A stretch of 64,000 bases of DNA from Desulfobacter hydrogenophilus (GCF_004319545.1 NZ_CP036313.1:2110501-2174500); one strand, 5' to 3'; numbered from the stretch's first letter, positions 9,149 through 17,636 are shown. Translations and numbers: made by a program. Notes: a model not told the origin generated them from the sequence alone.

Positions 9149-10496
9149 TAGGCGGTTCCTGTATCAGTATATCCAAGGGCATGTCCTCGATGCATCGGGC
9201 CAGGGATGCACCATCCAGATCCATTTTATTTATGATGGGTTCCAGGTGCAGGGCATCTATTTTATCGATATTAAAACCTGTGAAAAATTTTTCCATGAGC
9301 CGGTCCGCTATATATACAATCTCCACCAGCTGTGAGTGGGCTGTGGCGTCTCCTGGGGTATGGTGGCAGCGGATGACTTCGGTCAGTGCGTCTGAAAAGC
9401 CCCATTTTTCCGCCAGGATCACGCCTGCCCGGCAATGGTTGAAGCCTAATACTTTTTCTTCGGCTTGAATGATATTTTGTTTGTCATTCCCCAAGGTACG
9501 AAAAAAAAACGGTAACCGGTCTGATATTTGTTGGTCCAGAACGACCTTGCCGATATCATGCAGCAGGCCTGCCGTATACGCCAGCCAGGGATGAGCTATC
9601 CCGATCTCCTTTGCCAGCCGTTCTGAAAGGCAGGCCACACCGACAGCATGAAAAAAAAGCCCTCCCTTGCACAGGGAATAGCCTGATGGGCCGGTTTGTT
9701 CGAAATAGCTTTCAATGGCTGTTGTTATTACACTTTTGGCCAGCCTCTCCTTGCCAAGCATTATCACCGCATCCTTGAGCGTATCAATTTTTATGGTGCT
9801 CGAAAAAAGAACGGAATTGCACATTTGCAATGTCCGGGCAGACAGTACTTGGTCCTGGGCCAGCTCCTGGGTAATATCCTCAATACTGTAGCCGTCCTGG
9901 TTGAACATCCTAAAAATTTTTAGCGCGGTCTGGGGGATAGGTTGGAGATTTTCAATGGTGGCCATGATGGCTTCAGGACCCGAAATCGGTGCAATGGCGT
10001 CCGGGGCAGAGGTTGTTTCCCAGACCGGCACAATTTTCGTTTCACCGGTCATCATATCCAGTTTAAGGGTGCAGGCGAAAAAGCCGCCGGTTTCAGACTT
10101 GAGGATTTCAATGCCCTGTTCTTTTAGTATACGGTGGGCAATTTCTGCAGATTTGCCTCCGATGTCCAGGCCCAGGTCCAGGCTGGAAACAGGCCCGACC
10201 AGGGCACCGCCTGCAATGGTGGCCTTCAGGTCTTGTGTGGTACATCCCATGCGTCTAAGTTTATTGATCAGCATCGGAATGCCGGAAGACGCATATTTTC
10301 CCGGGGATTCAGGTTGAAACTCTGCATTGCCTAACGGGGAGGGTAAAAGGATATGAATCAGCCCTCCGGCTTTCCGCTTTTGGTCATACAGTGCCAGCCC
10401 CAGGCAGGTCCCAAGGATCGCCTGGAATTTTTGAGGTGATTTTTTTCCCACCCTCAAGTGGCTTGTGGGAATGTACTCGTTTTGTATATGTTTCAT
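9129..10496 (-). CDS. CheD-HDOD fusion protein
   Basis: This 455-aa protein combines two signalling domains. Residues about 10-165 match CheD, the receptor glutamine deamidase: ILGTCLGLALYD contains the catalytic Cys31, and GGLIHILLPS contains His48 at the same 17-residue spacing as in CheD; IAGGALVG and DIGGKSAEIAHRIL are also family-like. Residues about 190-440 form an HDOD domain (IENLQPIPQTALKIFRMFNQ, with HDIGKVVLDQ retained), a domain usually linked to signalling and second-messenger control. The arrangement suggests a regulator that can modify or bind chemoreceptors and transmit the state to a cytoplasmic output, which is inference. It is the first gene of a run with selA and the TPR gene. 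Confidence 0.85.
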   Translation of the reverse strand: MKHIQNEYIPTSHLRVGKKSPQKFQAILGTCLGLALYDQKRKAGGLIHILLPSPLGNAEFQPESPGKYASSGIPMLINKLRRMGCTTQDLKATIAGGALVGPVSSLDLGLDIGGKSAEIAHRILKEQGIEILKSETGGFFACTLKLDMMTGETKIVPVWETTSAPDAIAPISGPEAIMATIENLQPIPQTALKIFRMFNQDGYSIEDITQELAQDQVLSARTLQMCNSVLFSSTIKIDTLKDAVIMLGKERLAKSVITTAIESYFEQTGPSGYSLCKGGLFFHAVGVACLSERLAKEIGIAHPWLAYTAGLLHDIGKVVLDQQISDRLPFFFRTLGNDKQNIIQAEEKVLGFNHCRAGVILAEKWGFSDALTEVIRCHHTPGDATAHSQLVEIVYIADRLMEKFFTGFNIDKIDALHLEPIINKMDLDGASLARCIEDMPLDILIQEPPNGTANT

Positions 10497-10634
10497 TAGA
10501 TTAAAGATACAGATGCTTTTTTTTGTTAAAATAAAATTAATATCATTAATTGACTAGAGGATTCAACCCTAATCTAATCTGAGGGCGGGGCCATGAAGAG
10601 ATCACAAAGCATTCTGGGCTTGTCCTTCTTTGCG

Positions 10635-11120
10635 TCAGGCTTCCCGGTAAAGTGCTAACACACCGGACCGGGCAAGTTTTTTGATGCCAAAAGGTGACAG
10701 CTTTTCAAGAAGAACGTCAATGGTGTCCTCATCGCCGCACACTTCGAAAATAAAGTGCCGGCGACCTTCATCCATCGTGGTGCCGTTGAATGCGTGGATC
10801 AGGGATCTAATTTCATCCTGGTTTTTAGGCTGAGCCTTGACGCAGATCAGGGCCATTTCCCTTTTTACTGCCTTTTCGCCGGTCATGTCCCTAAGCTTTA
10901 TGACGTTTACCACACGTTTGATCTGCTTTATGCATTGCTCTAAAGTTTCCGGGCGTGGGTGGGTGGTGATGGTGATTCTCGACATTTTGGGGTTTGCCGT
11001 GGGCGCACCGCAGATGGTTTCAATGTTATAGCCTCTACTGGCGAACAGCCCTGTGATTCTGGCCGTCACCCCGGGGTCATTTTCAACCAGCATGGTCAGG
11101 GTGTACTTGTCGTTTTTCAA
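10635..11120 (-). CDS. ilvH: Acetolactate synthase small (regulatory) subunit
   Basis: IlvH is the regulatory subunit that confers valine feedback inhibition on acetolactate synthase. The 161-aa protein has an N-terminal ACT domain (YTLTMLVENDPGVTARITGL, then FASRGYNIETI) and the second regulatory domain with KVINVIKL-like and FGIKKLARSGVLALYR segments. The catalytic subunit (ilvB) is not adjacent, which is unusual; instead ilvH overlaps the end of a diguanylate cyclase gene by 4 bp. The catalytic subunit must be encoded elsewhere. Confidence 0.93.
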   Translation of the reverse strand: MKNDKYTLTMLVENDPGVTARITGLFASRGYNIETICGAPTANPKMSRITITTHPRPETLEQCIKQIKRVVNVIKLRDMTGEKAVKREMALICVKAQPKNQDEIRSLIHAFNGTTMDEGRRHFIFEVCGDEDTIDVLLEKLSPFGIKKLARSGVLALYREA

Positions 11121-12169
11121 GGAATGAGAACCCCTTTGCCATTGTGCGTGCCGGTGCGGTTACGACCGTTTTCCTTGGCTGCATAAAGGGCCTTGTCCGC
11201 CCGTGCAATCAGAGCGTTCAAGTTTTCGCCGGGAATGAACTGGGCGACCCCTAAAGAGAGGGTGATGGTGCCGATATCTTTGCCTGAGCTTTTGGACTGC
11301 CATTTCATCTTTTCAAGGCTGGTGCGGATTTGTTCGGCCAGGGCAACGCCGCCGTTTATTTTGGTTTCGGGCAATGCCATGATAAATTCTTCGCCGCCGA
11401 ATCTGCCGGCAATATCCTTCCCTTTGATGTGTTTCCGTAAAAGTCTGGATAGCAGTTTAAGTACATTATCCCCGGTAAGATGGCCATAGTTATCATTTAT
11501 TCGTTTAAACCGGTCGAGGTCTGCGATAATGAGAGTTAAGGGTTCGGCCTTCTCCTGGGCCTCTTTTATGGGTTTTGCAATGGCATCCTCAAAACCGCGG
11601 CGGTTGAGAAGCCCTGTGAGCATATCCGTTTTTGCCGCTTCTCTCAGGCTTTTAAGTTCCAGCGTTAGTGCATCAAGTTCGCTGATGGTCTTGTGAACAT
11701 TGCTTTTAAGGTCGGTATTGCCGTCAATGATCCGCTGGGTTTCCAAAAGAATATCCCGGCAAATGTTTTTGATATCCGGTTCGCTTGACGCACTGTTCAA
11801 GTTTTCGATATGGGCTTTGAGCTGGTCTCCTTGTTGGCCCATACGGTTTTCAGCTTCGGTAAGGCGAAAGGTCATTCCGGTAAGAAGGTTTTCCGCTTTT
11901 ATCGTGTGTTCTTTGGTCACAAGCAATGGCCTGTCGAAAACGTAGCGCCTGAACCATTTAAGTACTGTTTGATAGTTTATGGGTTCCTTTTTTTTTCGGG
12001 CTGCCTGGATTTCCTTGTGCAATTCAGGATTCCGGCCCGAGGCATACTCATACCACACAGAATAGGCAATTGGGGTATACGGAAGTTTAAGTTCGGAGAT
12101 CTCTTTAAGAATTATTCGAAGATATCTTCCGGATGCTTCCAGGGAATCAGGATATAACTCTTTTAGCAT
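11117..12169 (-). CDS. GGDEF-domain diguanylate cyclase
   Basis: From the ATG at 12169 the protein is 350 aa; the frame is open 24 codons further upstream, but MLKELYPDSLEASGRYLR looks like the natural N-terminus. Residues about 1-195 are a mostly helical, soluble region without recognisable sensor motif, ending in a coiled coil (SNVHKTISELDALTLELKSL). Residues about 196-350 are the GGDEF domain with DMLTGLLNRRGFEDA, ADLDRFKRINDNYGH and the active-site RFGGEEFIMALPE; an RxxD-type inhibitory site is not evident. It should make cyclic di-GMP in the cytoplasm. It ends with a 4-bp overlap with ilvH. Confidence 0.9.
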   Translation of the reverse strand: MLKELYPDSLEASGRYLRIILKEISELKLPYTPIAYSVWYEYASGRNPELHKEIQAARKKKEPINYQTVLKWFRRYVFDRPLLVTKEHTIKAENLLTGMTFRLTEAENRMGQQGDQLKAHIENLNSASSEPDIKNICRDILLETQRIIDGNTDLKSNVHKTISELDALTLELKSLREAAKTDMLTGLLNRRGFEDAIAKPIKEAQEKAEPLTLIIADLDRFKRINDNYGHLTGDNVLKLLSRLLRKHIKGKDIAGRFGGEEFIMALPETKINGGVALAEQIRTSLEKMKWQSKSSGKDIGTITLSLGVAQFIPGENLNALIARADKALYAAKENGRNRTGTHNGKGVLIP

Positions 12170-12258
12170 TGCGTTCCCTTCTGTTTTTATTATGAAAGAA
12201 CCACCAACGACCTGAATTTTTTCATACTTTGTCGTGGGCACGCTGACGAACGTTTAAG

Positions 12259-12368
12259 ACGGCCTCTGGCCGTTTATATGAAAGTTCCAATAAGTTACTG
12301 AATTACTTTCATGCTTTGTTGTGGGTTGAACCTCGGTATTGATAGACCAAGTCAGCCCATGGCTGTTA
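12259..12368 (+). repeat. Structured intergenic repeat, family 1 copy A (with adjacent hairpin)
   Basis: Positions 12274-12368 form one copy of a roughly 95-bp repeat found four times in this window. It begins with a stem whose arms are ATGAAAGT (12278-12285) and ACTTTCAT (12305-12312), then runs through a conserved GTGGGTTGA block and ends in GTCAGCCCATGGCTGTTA. GGGTTGA and TCAGCCC can pair with one G-U. A separate small hairpin, ACGGCC-TCT-GGCCGT, sits just upstream (12259-12273). The rest of the 12170-12599 intergenic stretch is AT-rich, with no other recognised feature. Confidence 0.8.
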
Positions 12369-12599
12369 ATATTACTTTACATCGGTATCATATAAAATTT
12401 AGTCACCGGAAGGCAAGGATAACGGTCTTAATTACCATAAAAATTTTTAAAGAATCAACAAAAATTTTTATTTCCGGATAGACATTAACGATGGTTACAA
12501 GTTTTTTGTCCGTATTTTTTTAAAGGCAGAAAAAAGCCTTTTGTGGTAAGATCTGCACAACTTTTATTTGTGTCAACTCTAAGATTACAAAGGGCGCTT

Positions 12600-13334
12600 A
12601 TGCAGAAAACAGCAAAAGAATATATTATTTTTCCTCTGGATTTTTCCTCCATGGAGGCGGCACAATCGCATATCCGTCAGCTTGACGGTCGGGTGGGTAT
12701 GTTTAAAATCGGCCTTGAACTATTTATCCGCCAGGGTCCGGCTGTGGTGGAGATGGTTAGAAAAATGTCCAGTGCGGGTATTTTTTTGGATTTGAAACTG
12801 CATGATATCTCCGCAACGGTTGGCCGGGCCATGGCCCGGGTGGCGGACCTCGAAGTGGATCTGGTAACAGTACACGGTGCTTCCTCACAAAAAATGCTTG
12901 GGGCAGCCGTTGAAAATGCCGGAAAGACCAAAGTGCTTGCTGTTACCCTGCTTACGGACAATGACGCAGATACGGTCCGTGCCCAGGGATTTAAGGATGA
13001 ATATGTCAATGCCCCGGAAAAGCTGGTGCTGCTGCGGGCCCGCATGGCCCTGGATGCCGGATGTGCCGGTGTCGTGTGCTCAGGGCAGGAAACCGCCATG
13101 TTGAAAGCGCAATTCGGTAACGGGTGTCTGACTGTTACGCCGGGGATTCGGCCCCAATGGCACCTGACACCCGGGGATGACCAGAAACGGATTGTTACCC
13201 CGGCTAAGGCTGTGCAGGCGGGTTCTGATTATATTGTCATTGGCCGACCCATCCGGAATGCCGATGATCCGGCCCGGGCTGCTGAAAAAGTGGCCGAGGA
13301 AATTGAAGCCGGTCTGTCCGGCTCTGCCGTGTAG
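12600..13334 (+). CDS. pyrF: Orotidine 5'-phosphate decarboxylase
   Basis: PyrF decarboxylates OMP to UMP in the last step of de novo pyrimidine synthesis. From the ATG at 12600 the protein is 244 aa, beginning MQKTAKEYIIFPLDF; an upstream in-frame start (12543) would add an unrelated 19-residue tail. Active-site motifs are FPLDFSS (near residue 11), FLDLKLHDIS with the catalytic Lys/Asp array near 65, VTPGIRP near 180 and DYIVIGRPI near 215. It is transcribed alone, convergent with lysC. Confidence 0.95.
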   Translation: MQKTAKEYIIFPLDFSSMEAAQSHIRQLDGRVGMFKIGLELFIRQGPAVVEMVRKMSSAGIFLDLKLHDISATVGRAMARVADLEVDLVTVHGASSQKMLGAAVENAGKTKVLAVTLLTDNDADTVRAQGFKDEYVNAPEKLVLLRARMALDAGCAGVVCSGQETAMLKAQFGNGCLTVTPGIRPQWHLTPGDDQKRIVTPAKAVQAGSDYIVIGRPIRNADDPARAAEKVAEEIEAGLSGSAV

Positions 13335-13353
13335 GGCCGCCTGACAGACCGGC
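13308..13353 (+). terminator. Perfect 11-bp inverted repeat over the pyrF stop
   Basis: GCCGGTCTGTC (13308-13318) pairs with GACAGACCGGC (13343-13353), and the loop can extend the stem further. It includes the pyrF stop codon. There is no U-tract immediately after it, so it may be a terminator needing Rho, a processing site or a stabilising 3' hairpin. Confidence 0.4.
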
Positions 13354-13386
13354 ATTGGAAAAATAGCGAAAAGAAATAGCTTTTAA

Positions 13387-13407
13387 TTATTTAATCTGCG
13401 GTCCTTA
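13387..13407. repeat. 21-bp exact repeat at a convergent gene end, copy 1
   Basis: A 21-bp string beginning TTATTTAATCTGCGG is identical here and at 59517-59537. Both copies sit between the 3' ends of convergent genes (pyrF/lysC here and mazG/hypothetical there). In 64 kb an exact 21-mer is unlikely by chance. Confidence 0.7.
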
Positions 13408-13416
13408 ACGAGCCGT

Positions 13417-14634
13417 TCAATCATTATCTAAACCAAAGGCTGTATGTAGGGTCCTGACGGCTAGTTCGGCATATTTGGACAAAATCACGCATGAAATACG
13501 GATTTCAGAGGTTGAAATCATGCGGATGTTAATGTTTTCTTCGGCCAAGGCCTTGAACATCACCGCAGCCACGCCGGAATGGCTTTTCATCCCTATACCG
13601 ATGACTGATATTTTAGCAATCTCTGTGGCGGTTTTTATTTCGCCGGCATGGATTTGATCCGCCACTTTTTCGGAAATTTCCGTTGCCCGCTCAAAATCGT
13701 CCATGGTCACGGTAAAGGTCAAGTCTGTTTCGCCACCGGTGCGGGAGTTCTGGATGATCATATCCACGGAGATACCGGCTTCGGCAAGGGCACCGAAAAC
13801 TTTGGCTGAGATGCCGGGCTGATCAGGGACGCGCTTGAACGTAATTCTTGCTTCATTCATGTCACAGGTGACGCCTGACACCACCGGGCTTTCCATATCT
13901 TTACTTTCGTTGACAACCATGGTTCCTTCCTCCTCATTGAATGATGACCGGACATGTACGGGCACATTATATTTTTTTGCAAATTCCACAGACCTGATCT
14001 GGAGGACCTTTGCTCCCAGAATGGCCATTTCAAGCATTTCGTCATAGGAAATTCTGCTGATTTTCCTGGCTTTGGGACAGATCCTTGGGTCGGTTGTGTA
14101 TACCCCGTCCACGTCAGTGAAAATTTCACAGACATCGGCTTTGAGCGATGCGGCAATGGCAACGGCTGAGGTGTCGGACCCGCCTCGGCCCAGGGTTGTA
14201 ATGTCTCCGTGGTCGTCCGCACCCTGGAATCCTGCCACCACGACAATATTTCCCTCATCCAGGGCATCACGCAGGTTCTGGCTGTCGATATCCCGGATTC
14301 TGGCCTTGCCTGACATATGATCGGTATGGATGCCGGCCTGGAAACCTAAGAAGGATTTAGCTTTAAGTCCCCTTGATTTGAGCATCATGGCCATTAAGGC
14401 CGCCGTGGTCTGCTCACCGGTTGCCAACAGCACGTCTAATTCCCGTTTATCCGGGGCTTTAGAGGCCTGTCCGGCAAGGCTGATCAGACTATTTGTCACG
14501 CCTGCCATAGCCGAAAGCACCACCACCATCTGGTCTTTATTTTCATGGGCCTTTTGTACCCGATCGGCTACTTTGGAGATCCTTTCGATATCTGCCACAG
14601 ATGTGCCGCCAAATTTTTGCACCCGTAACGCCAT
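13417..14634 (-). CDS. lysC: Aspartate kinase
   Basis: Aspartate kinase phosphorylates aspartate at the head of the Lys/Thr/Met pathway. The ATG at 14634 gives MALRVQKFGGTSVADIERI, the canonical start; the open frame extending to 14793 is a false extension that runs into an intergenic repeat. Length from this start is 405 aa. The kinase domain includes FGGTSV, GRGGSDTSAVAIAASL and FTDVDGVYTTDPR; two ACT regulatory domains (about residues 265-330 and 345-400) end the protein, as in feedback-regulated enzymes. It precedes no other visible pathway gene; tsaE and nnr lie upstream on the same strand. Confidence 0.95.
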   Translation of the reverse strand: MALRVQKFGGTSVADIERISKVADRVQKAHENKDQMVVVLSAMAGVTNSLISLAGQASKAPDKRELDVLLATGEQTTAALMAMMLKSRGLKAKSFLGFQAGIHTDHMSGKARIRDIDSQNLRDALDEGNIVVVAGFQGADDHGDITTLGRGGSDTSAVAIAASLKADVCEIFTDVDGVYTTDPRICPKARKISRISYDEMLEMAILGAKVLQIRSVEFAKKYNVPVHVRSSFNEEEGTMVVNESKDMESPVVSGVTCDMNEARITFKRVPDQPGISAKVFGALAEAGISVDMIIQNSRTGGETDLTFTVTMDDFERATEISEKVADQIHAGEIKTATEIAKISVIGIGMKSHSGVAAVMFKALAEENINIRMISTSEIRISCVILSKYAELAVRTLHTAFGLDND

Positions 14635-14672
14635 TTCAGCTCCCAAAATTTTAGCTTTTATTAATATATTTA

Positions 14673-14797
14673 GTGTTTGGGCACAAAGGCACCCACCTGC
14701 GACGTTGCAGAAAAACTTGCAATCCTCACAACCATGAGGTTGCTCCGGTTTCAAATTTTTTTGCGCCTTGCATCTGGGCAAATTTGTGCCCAAACAC
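14673..14797 (-). repeat. 125-bp palindromic element, family 2 copy 1
   Basis: It is bounded by 15-bp inverted arms, GTGTTTGGGCACAAA at 14673-14687 and TTTGTGCCCAAACAC at 14783-14797. The core on the minus strand includes GGAGCAACCTCATGGTTG followed by TGAGGA, which makes a small hairpin (CCTCA and TGAGG). A second copy of exactly the same length lies at 30898-31022. Read as protein, the core gives a spurious cysteine-rich N-terminal extension to lysC. Confidence 0.9.
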
Positions 14798-14807
14798 GAA
14801 TTTCCGT

Positions 14808-15293
14808 TCAGGCATTATTCATTAAGGATAGATTGCTTAACAGATTTGCTCCGGCTTGTCCAGATGAGGAAAATGTTATTTTCCTATTAAAGTTGGTATC
14901 AAATTCAAAATGAATGTGAAGATCAAATATAAATCCGGTTTCAATGAGAAGATCGGGCCATTCCACCACGGTGACGCTGTCCTGTCCCACCTGATCCTGA
15001 ATACCGATATAATCCAGCTCGTCTGGGTCTGAAAGCCGGTACAGGTCCAGGTGGAAAAGACGCATTTTTCCTGCCGGATATTCGTTCATGATGGTAAAGG
15101 TGGGGCTGGTGATATAGTACCCGTCCTCCACGTCCAGCCCCCTGGCAAGGCCCTGGACAAAACAGGTCTTGCCGCAGCCAAGATCCCCTGTCAGAGCCAT
15201 GGCGCAACTTAGGTGTTGTTCCCGGATATACCGGCCTAAGCGTCTGGCTATTTCCTGGGTCTGTTCCGGGCTTTGGGATATGATTTCTTTCAT
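14808..15293 (-). CDS. tsaE: tRNA threonylcarbamoyladenosine biosynthesis ATPase TsaE
   Basis: TsaE is the ATPase that recycles the TsaB-TsaD complex in t6A tRNA modification. Starting at 15293 (MKEIISQSPEQTQEIARRLG) the protein is 161 aa. The Walker A loop is TGDLGCGKTCFVQGLARGL, followed by SPTFTIMNEY, FHLDLYRL and a VVEWPDL segment with the catalytic-type residues. The start overlaps the end of nnr by 4 bp. The open frame further upstream is only the other-frame reading of nnr. Confidence 0.93.
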   Translation of the reverse strand: MKEIISQSPEQTQEIARRLGRYIREQHLSCAMALTGDLGCGKTCFVQGLARGLDVEDGYYITSPTFTIMNEYPAGKMRLFHLDLYRLSDPDELDYIGIQDQVGQDSVTVVEWPDLLIETGFIFDLHIHFEFDTNFNRKITFSSSGQAGANLLSNLSLMNNA

Positions 15294-16858
15294 GATAACA
15301 GTGTGTTTAAAGCTTGGGGAATGCCCGCCACCATATCTGATGCCGAAAACCCGAAAGCGTGGTCTTCGGCCAGAAGATCCCCGCACAGCCCGTGAATATA
15401 AACGCCTGCAAGGGCAGCGGATTCAGGGGGCAGGTTCTGGGCCAGGAATGCGGCGATTATGCCGGTGAGGACATCACCCATGCCGCCGCAGGCCATGCCG
15501 GGGTTGCCCGTGGGGCAGATAAATACAGTCCCGTCCGGGCAGGCCACAAGGGTTTGGGCCCCTTTGAGTACCAGGATAACCTTGAATTTTTCTGCAAAGT
15601 TCCGGGCGGTTGCCATTCGGTTTCGTTGGATATCCGCAGTGGTTTTTCCTGTAAGACGGGCCATTTCACCGGGGTGGGGGGTAAGGATCACCGGGGCCTT
15701 GACCGTGTCCAGAATGTCAGGATTCTTTGCAATGCAGTTCAGGGCGTCGGCGTCAATGACCATAGGTATGGATGCAATGGACATAATGCTTTTGATCAGT
15801 TCCCGGGTGCCGGGATCCGTACCCATGCCGGGTCCTATGGCCAAAGCGGCTTTGTCTGCCAAAAGTGCAATAATGTCATCTAAGGCTGCGGCATCCAGAC
15901 CGCCGGAAAGGGTCTGGGCAAGCGCGGTTGTCATGGGTTCGATGACCATGGGTTCGATGACCGGCATGAGATTTTCAGGAACGCCTAAAGTCACAAGGCC
16001 TGCACCGGTTCGCATGGCAGCGTTGGCGCACAATGCCGCAGCCCCGGTTTTGCCCGGCGAGCCGGCCAGTACCAGCAGATGACCCGAACTGCCCTTGTGG
16101 GCATTGAAATCCCTGGTCGGTATCAGACCTGCAATGTCATGGGTTTCAGGCAGAAAAATATCGGGAGCCTGTGCTTTTGCAATGTGGCCCGGAATGCCGA
16201 TGTCTATCACCTCCAGATCACCGGTGTGAAAATTGCCCGGGTACAGAATGTGCCCTGTCTTGGCAAAGGCAAAGGTGGCTGTGGCATCAGCCTGGATGGC
16301 CACCCCGCACACGGCGCCTGTATCTGCATTGATTCCCGAAGGGATGTCCACGCTGAAAACCGATTTGCCTGAATCATTGATCAGTTCAATAACATTACGG
16401 TAAATGCCCCGGACATCTGAATTAAGCCCTGTGCCGAAAATAGCATCCACAAACAGATCATGGTCCGGCAGGATTTCGGCTACCGCTTCCAGGGACTCTT
16501 TGTCGGGGATTTCAATAAATTGTGACAGGGAATGTTCGGCCAGAAGATTCAGTACCAGATCCATATTGGCCCTGGCATCACCCTGGATCCGGTCCCGGGT
16601 GGACAAAAGAAAAAAGCTGACGCTTACCCCCATCTCCATGAGGTAGCGTCCGATCACAAACCCGTCTCCGCCGTTGTTGCCCCGGCCCGCCACCACGGCC
16701 ACCCTGGCACCTTCAAGGTCAAAGTGGTCGGAAAGCATTTCCAGGGCACCCCGGCCTGCATTTTCCATGAGTACCCGGCCTGGAATGCCAAAGGTCTCAA
16801 TGGTGTTTTTATCCATCTGCTGCATCTGTTTGGTGGTGACAATGATCATGATTTGCAA
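15290..16858 (-). CDS. nnr: Bifunctional NAD(P)H-hydrate epimerase / ADP-dependent dehydratase
   Basis: This 522-aa metabolite-repair enzyme fuses two activities. The N-terminal half (about 1-215) is the epimerase: KQMQQMDKNTIETFGIPGRV, GRGNNGGDGFVIGRYL and DAIFGTGL. The C-terminal half (about 225-520) is the ADP/ATP-dependent dehydratase with HKGSSGHLLVLAGSPGKTGA, AIGPGMGTD and GNPGMACGGMGDVLTGII. Together they repair hydrated NADH and NADPH. The first codons (MQIMI) leave M4 or M12 as alternative starts. It precedes tsaE with a 4-bp overlap, the usual pairing in many bacteria. Confidence 0.94.
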   Translation of the reverse strand: MQIMIIVTTKQMQQMDKNTIETFGIPGRVLMENAGRGALEMLSDHFDLEGARVAVVAGRGNNGGDGFVIGRYLMEMGVSVSFFLLSTRDRIQGDARANMDLVLNLLAEHSLSQFIEIPDKESLEAVAEILPDHDLFVDAIFGTGLNSDVRGIYRNVIELINDSGKSVFSVDIPSGINADTGAVCGVAIQADATATFAFAKTGHILYPGNFHTGDLEVIDIGIPGHIAKAQAPDIFLPETHDIAGLIPTRDFNAHKGSSGHLLVLAGSPGKTGAAALCANAAMRTGAGLVTLGVPENLMPVIEPMVIEPMTTALAQTLSGGLDAAALDDIIALLADKAALAIGPGMGTDPGTRELIKSIMSIASIPMVIDADALNCIAKNPDILDTVKAPVILTPHPGEMARLTGKTTADIQRNRMATARNFAEKFKVILVLKGAQTLVACPDGTVFICPTGNPGMACGGMGDVLTGIIAAFLAQNLPPESAALAGVYIHGLCGDLLAEDHAFGFSASDMVAGIPQALNTLLS

Positions 16859-16865
16859 TCCTTTT

Positions 16866-17438
16866 TCAGGCCATTACCTCTTTATATCTGAAGCAGAACA
16901 CCAGGTGATCGTTCACCATGCCCGTGGCCTGCATGTGGGCATAGATGATGGTGGACCCGGTAAATTTAAACCCACGCTTATATAAGTCTTTTGAAAATGC
17001 GTCGGACTGACTGGACGTAGCCGGAACCTGGTCTTGGCTGGTATAGTGGTTGGTGATGGGTTCCCCGTCCACAAACCGCCAGGCATAGGCGTCAAAGGAA
17101 CCGAACTCTTCCTGAATCTTTAAGAATGCCTGGGCATTGGTAACCGCAGACCGGACCTTAAGTTTATTTCTGATGATGCCGGGGTCTTGCAGCCGCTTTT
17201 GAATATCGGCCTCACTGAACCGGGCTACCTTTCCAGGGTCAAACTCACAAAAAGCATTGAAATATCCCTGGCGGCGTTTGAGAATCGTCAGCCAGGATAA
17301 CCCTGCCTGAGCCCCTTCCAGAATGAGAAATTCAAAAATTTTTCGGTCATCGTGAACCGGCACCCCCCATTCCGTATCATGGTAACGGATATATAAAGGG
17401 TCACTGGTCACCCAGCCGCAACGTTTAATATTGTTCAT
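16866..17438 (-). CDS. tag: DNA-3-methyladenine glycosylase I
   Basis: Tag removes 3-methyladenine from alkylated DNA. The 190-aa protein has the family motifs: RCGWVTSDPLYIRYHDTEWG (zinc-binding Cys and substrate site), the EGAQAGLSWLTILKRR helix, and C-terminal GFKFTGSTIIYAHMQATGMV with the second zinc ligands (H at about 168 and 178). Length is normal. It is 7 bp upstream of nnr on the same strand. A family 1 repeat lies 13 bp in front of its start codon. Confidence 0.93.
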   Translation of the reverse strand: MNNIKRCGWVTSDPLYIRYHDTEWGVPVHDDRKIFEFLILEGAQAGLSWLTILKRRQGYFNAFCEFDPGKVARFSEADIQKRLQDPGIIRNKLKVRSAVTNAQAFLKIQEEFGSFDAYAWRFVDGEPITNHYTSQDQVPATSSQSDAFSKDLYKRGFKFTGSTIIYAHMQATGMVNDHLVFCFRYKEVMA

Positions 17439-17450
17439 GACAGATTTTTT

Positions 17451-17548
17451 TTATATGAAAGTCCCAATAAATTTGTTAAATTACTTTCATGGTTTCTTGT
17501 GGGTTGAGTCTGGGTGTTGACAGACCAAGCCAGCCCATGGCTGTTATA
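17451..17548 (+). repeat. Structured intergenic repeat, family 1 copy B
   Basis: This copy has the ATGAAAGT and ACTTTCAT arms intact around a short AT-rich loop, then TTGTGGGTTGAGTCTGGG and GTTGACAGACCAAGCCAGCCC, ending in ATGGCTGTTATA. GTCTG and CAGAC within it are complementary and can form an inner stem. It sits immediately upstream of the tag start codon. The whole 17439-17962 stretch between divergent genes contains this repeat, a hairpin at 17591-17636 and the regulatory sites listed below. Confidence 0.82.
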
Positions 17549-17590
17549 CAATAACTTTTGGCAATGTGCCATCATAATCATAGCAGAACT

Positions 17591-17636
17591 CACGCCTTAA
17601 CCGGTGCCCTATCTCCTACAGGGTAGCCCCGGCGTA
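17591..17636. other. Unassigned GC-rich three-tier hairpin
   Basis: CGCC/GGCG, CCGG/CCGG and CCCT/AGGG pair in nested order inside an otherwise AT-rich spacer (on plus: CGCC ttaa CCGG tg CCCT ... AGGG tag CCCCGGCG). I do not recognise it as a known riboswitch. It could be a structured leader of tag on the minus strand, a small RNA, or a repeat part. Confidence 0.4.

Noticed and set aside
14635..14793. N-terminal extension of lysC rich in cysteines (CEDCKFFCNVAGGCLC)
   Set aside because: It is the translation of the 125-bp intergenic palindrome. The conserved aspartate kinase start is at 14634.
17591..17636. Possible c-di-GMP or cobalamin riboswitch
   Set aside because: The nested hairpin lacks the conserved core bases of either class; kept only as an unassigned hairpin.
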